DNA from: G942493375 sp942493375
Lineage (GTDB): Bacteria > Armatimonadota > UBA5829
Direction of reading: 5' to 3'
Length of the DNA: 64,000 nt
NCBI GenBank assembly: GCA_942493375.1
Contig: OW818698.1
Coordinates: 1,798,001 to 1,862,000 of the forward strand
In this document: positions 62,601 to 64,000 of the stretch, one piece after another
Numbering within the stretch: position 1 is the first letter of the stretch
Layout: every line of letters begins with the position of its first letter
Made by a program: the position numbers and the translations under genes
Notes under the pieces: model-generated
The model's input: only the letters and a program-made list of their open reading frames with translations
Told to the model about the DNA's origin: nothing
The model's database searches: none

Positions 62601-62762
62601 GTGTGTGTAATCAAATAATAAAGGTACTTCAGCAGCGCCTCTTTTTGCATCAGGCACTGTAAGCATTGCAGCGCTGTTGTCGATTGCACTGACAGTGGCT
62701 GAGCAACCAAGTATAAACAAACATACTATTATTATAAAACGAGAAAGATTGCGATCAGTCAT
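59622..62762 (-). CDS. Secreted CBM9-containing DUF6067-like glycosidase-related protein
   Basis: The product has 1046 residues from ATG 62762, preceded by AAAGGA; a signal peptide ends near GCSATVSAI, and the cysteine in FILGCSA could be a lipidation site. Residues 30-215 form a CBM9-like module (ERDGIIWNDDRVEIFLQPNG, VNSNEPGNNYCLTWVHLP). The middle is beta-rich to about 630. A TIM barrel follows (GVKIEHVHENWTTFEGYW, VDLSVYFNSLMSDKIPEFP, YDLRSVYYDAGMLVPSACSN, FIVDQHAGWPYPPALGLVEG), and the chain ends with a beta sandwich (VLIAVVSNYWN). DUF6067-type proteins are putative glycosidases without tested activity. It is the largest leftward gene of this group. Confidence 0.8.
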   Translation of the reverse strand: MTDRNLSRFIIIVCLFILGCSATVSAIDNSAAMLTVPDAKRGAAEVPLLFDYTHQRAQLSRKANCTVSYDLQAIIFSFTIPVKSGYKPTGLNERDGIIWNDDRVEIFLQPNGKGSVTQYIINAVGALYDSRDRDKSWNGNPDYKVTTNADNWQVQARITFVELGMNPADGSILRGNVAVNSNEPGNNYCLTWVHLPVDFADVASWGTFKLSSSQSFIKKIDLSDIVYTPTGAHIKAEYTPETGAVISDNIPLSQVKNAIVDFKSGESFAYKAEIINDLVPFIELIAMDPYRFSVVLRNADVLKEFVETVELTVDGKKVLRSSLKDLSRKYVSSKSWKPGDHKFDYTFLNKSGTVFASLSNTIFTFKPGKSDYDISKLDASRYYPSVGFRDGKVSASVSSFDLSKGILPSQISVNGVPILEKPVQIVFDGKPLLAAGKVRKVSSNKNQVRLVSKSLVGEKTLTIQADHQYDGFTWYDVSLKSDKPFEYGKLEIVIPLKLDSDILMSYETLFHDYLFREAKDSKTGKLIEPKELDYSGDTLCHGRLLKDGEKLNVPLTDFVSLSTDTDEKYRGLGVSLEGPRGWNVKNYDSTYQITRGENGRVNLVILISDGLKRLHTREVKFLFGLEPFPVRAFRNDFHKDFRIDCTFWPKGWEQIHTMPDGTLGSFLDKVATEGVKIEHVHENWTTFEGYWKPGGNELDMDKYVAAAKKAGVDLSVYFNSLMSDKIPEFPLYHDLLMTKPNSYPDGGFRPYIYYQQGDPDQSSFGICANSIWYDRLAEGIGEAVKRYDLRSVYYDAGMLVPSACSNQKHGCGVIDPYGRMIVTFAVRACRRFGEMVYSEGLKNRKDFIVDQHAGWPYPPALGLVEGYWTGEASSLFEPVFSRTGPDSLRAMMNGKLYGVGCDMLKRPEAFLSVCWAQGLLLDAYPRLTEGAGKDYLEASQKLWGLYDKYNLTSDTFTPYFVRANKVIKDNPNIFVSYYETDKVLIAVVSNYWNEKTQPVTLDFNAFKGLKSKCRDAWGNVDYELVNNKLSTTVDGLMLKLLVIEKN

Positions 62763-63090
62763 TGTTAATTCCTTTCGATTGGAAACACTCACTCAATTCA
62801 CCCTCATAATGTGGGTTAGGTGGATTGTATCCCCAAGCGGAGTCAGAAGTCAATGCGTGTCCTGTTCTTAGCCTCTCCACCACAATAACGAACTCTGATA
62901 AGTAGCACTACAAGATACTACAGCATTAACAGTTTGACGTCAAACCATTGCATAGCAAAGATAACCCGAATCCGTGTATCGCTGCATACTTTCACAAGAA
63001 AGGAATTCCATTCTTGTAAATCTTGAGAATCTTGTTAATCCTGTCCAAAGTGACTCAACTTGATCATGAAACCTAAGAATATAGCCGCTC
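62763..63090. other. Non-coding interval between glycosidase and plsC genes
   Basis: No gene is evident. CTTGTAAATCTTGAGAATC with CTTGTTAATCCTGTCC (63013-63047) is another dispersed intergenic motif. The rest is unstructured and should hold the promoter of the leftward gene ending at 59622. Confidence 0.5.
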
Positions 63091-63720
63091 CTACTTAGGA
63101 GGCCGGTGTTTTTCCAACAGTTCTCCGATTCCAGCCATTATTCGTTTGGAGACTTCATCTACCGCTGTCCGCCCACCCGTTTGCCTTAAGTCAGCGTATT
63201 CGATAGGTTTACCGAACACTACTTTTACTCTGCTGAATCTGAGCAAGAAGGAATGCGGGGGCAGGAATTTCTCTGTGTCTACCAGGGCACACGGAATGAC
63301 TACAGCATTGGAACGCAGGACTATCATGCCTACACCGGCTTCAGCTTCCAGCAGTGTCCCGTCGAGAGAACGTTTACCCTCAGGGAACATCGCAACTGCC
63401 ATACCAGCCTGGACAGTTTCTATAGCAGTTTTTAAAGCAGTCCTGTCAGCTGTTCCTCTGTGCACGGGAAATGCATGACACCAACGTATAAGCGAGCCGA
63501 GAATCGGGGTCTCAAACAACTCGATTTTGGCCATAAATCTTGCCGGTCTGGGAGCGGAGCAACCCAGAGTCGGAGGGTCCATATAGCTGACATGGTTGGC
63601 GCAGATAATCACCCCGCCGGTCATAGGAACGTTTTCTCGCCCTATAACCTCAACACGCCCTATGAACCTCATTATCGGCCACAATATAATCTGAGAAAAT
63701 CTATAGAATCTGAATGTCAT
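63091..63720 (-). CDS. plsC: 1-acyl-sn-glycerol-3-phosphate acyltransferase
   Basis: PlsC adds the second acyl chain to make phosphatidic acid at the inner membrane. The product has 209 residues. H43 and D48 form the HX4D catalytic motif (ANHVSYMD); FPEGKRS at 112-118 binds the phosphate; an N-terminal amphipathic/hydrophobic helix (FSQIILWPIMRFIG) anchors the protein. VFGKPIEY is the fourth family block. The ATG overlaps the stop of cmk (ATGA), so the two are coupled, an arrangement also found in other bacteria. Confidence 0.95.
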   Translation of the reverse strand: MTFRFYRFSQIILWPIMRFIGRVEVIGRENVPMTGGVIICANHVSYMDPPTLGCSAPRPARFMAKIELFETPILGSLIRWCHAFPVHRGTADRTALKTAIETVQAGMAVAMFPEGKRSLDGTLLEAEAGVGMIVLRSNAVVIPCALVDTEKFLPPHSFLLRFSRVKVVFGKPIEYADLRQTGGRTAVDEVSKRIMAGIGELLEKHRPPK

Positions 63721-64000
63721 TGTTTATTCCCAACCCTTGAGTCATGTATAGCAGCTATCTTATCTACAACCTGTTCAATCGAAACACCATCAGTGTTGAC
63801 CATAACAGCATCTGAAGCCTGAGCCAGCGGAGCCGTTGACCTTGTGCTATCACGCAGGTCTCTCTCGCGTATCTCAGTCTCAACCTGCTTAACGTCTGCC
63901 TGCATGCCTTTACGGGTCATTTCCAGCGTCCGACGCTTGGCCCTTTCTTCTACTGAAGCAGTAAGATAGACCTTTACCTTTGCATCTGGGAACACAACAG
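63717..64000 (-). CDS. cmk: Cytidylate kinase, C-terminal part (5' end outside window)
   Basis: Cmk phosphorylates CMP and dCMP. The visible 94 codons read VVFPDAKVKVYLTASVEERA, then RRTLEMTRKG, EIRERDLRDSTRSTAPLAQA and DAVMVNTDGVSIEQVV, the C-terminal half with the NMP-binding lid (ERDLRDSTR) characteristic of bacterial cytidylate kinases. The GxxGxGK loop and N-terminus lie beyond the window edge. The stop overlaps the plsC start codon. Confidence 0.95.
   Translation of the reverse strand, partial: VVFPDAKVKVYLTASVEERAKRRTLEMTRKGMQADVKQVETEIRERDLRDSTRSTAPLAQASDAVMVNTDGVSIEQVVDKIAAIHDSRVGNKQ

Overview
The window looks like a chromosomal piece of an environmental bacterium with moderate G+C. 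It uses Rho, the non-mevalonate (IspG) isoprenoid route and PlsC/Cmk housekeeping genes, and it has good AGGAG-type ribosome binding sites with many GTG/TTG starts. A BFN-type nuclease next to rho, a short-form N-acetylglutamate synthase next to ispG, an STN-like secreted protein and many poorly classified secreted glycosidases would fit Armatimonadota or another PVC/Armatimonadota-like heterotroph. That placement is inference; no rRNA is present.

Layout. 1-13935: secreted carbohydrate-active proteins (CBM9-like, GH-A-like, a 1434-residue giant, a beta-helix protein, a GH29-like protein) with an O-methyltransferase. An intact ISKra4-type insertion sequence (3304-4717, with a perfect 9-bp target duplication) sits just upstream of the giant gene. 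13992-17035 (minus): short ArgA-like acetyltransferase, ispG and an IS110-type element. 17356-18989: a two-gene ABC-2 exporter. 19122-22724 (minus): secreted glycosidase-like and STN-like proteins. 22930-27185: remnants of a TPR gene on either side of a visibly more GC-rich GH42-like gene, probably acquired horizontally. 27214-37017 (minus): the most unusual region, a compact operon encoding Ycf35-like, DUF2997, a small radical SAM protein, a Ycf46-like AAA+ ATPase, a HEAT/WD40 protein, a GrpE-like factor, an Hsp70 and a membrane protein, followed by a DUF1963 protein. 37277-42760: a sugar-acid operon with two beta-propeller glycosidases, a PfkB kinase, KDPG aldolase and an HD protein. 43334-52800: a gingipain-like C25 peptidase, a Gfo/Idh/MocA dehydrogenase, a sugar-isomerase-like cupin, a frameshifted DUF4838 gene, a UroD/MtaA-like protein, rhamnulokinase and a KGG-repeat stress protein. 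52965-64000 (minus): BFN nuclease, rho, three further glycosidase-like genes, plsC and the 3' part of cmk.

Together the genes describe plant- or microbial-polysaccharide degradation: secreted and cytoplasmic glycosidases feed the rhamnose and keto-deoxy-sugar routes. There is no SusC/SusD pair and no sugar-specific regulator.

Intergenic DNA is crowded with at least six families of dispersed palindromic or direct repeats. Several of these start exactly at stop codons of the preceding genes. No tRNA, rRNA or CRISPR array was found.
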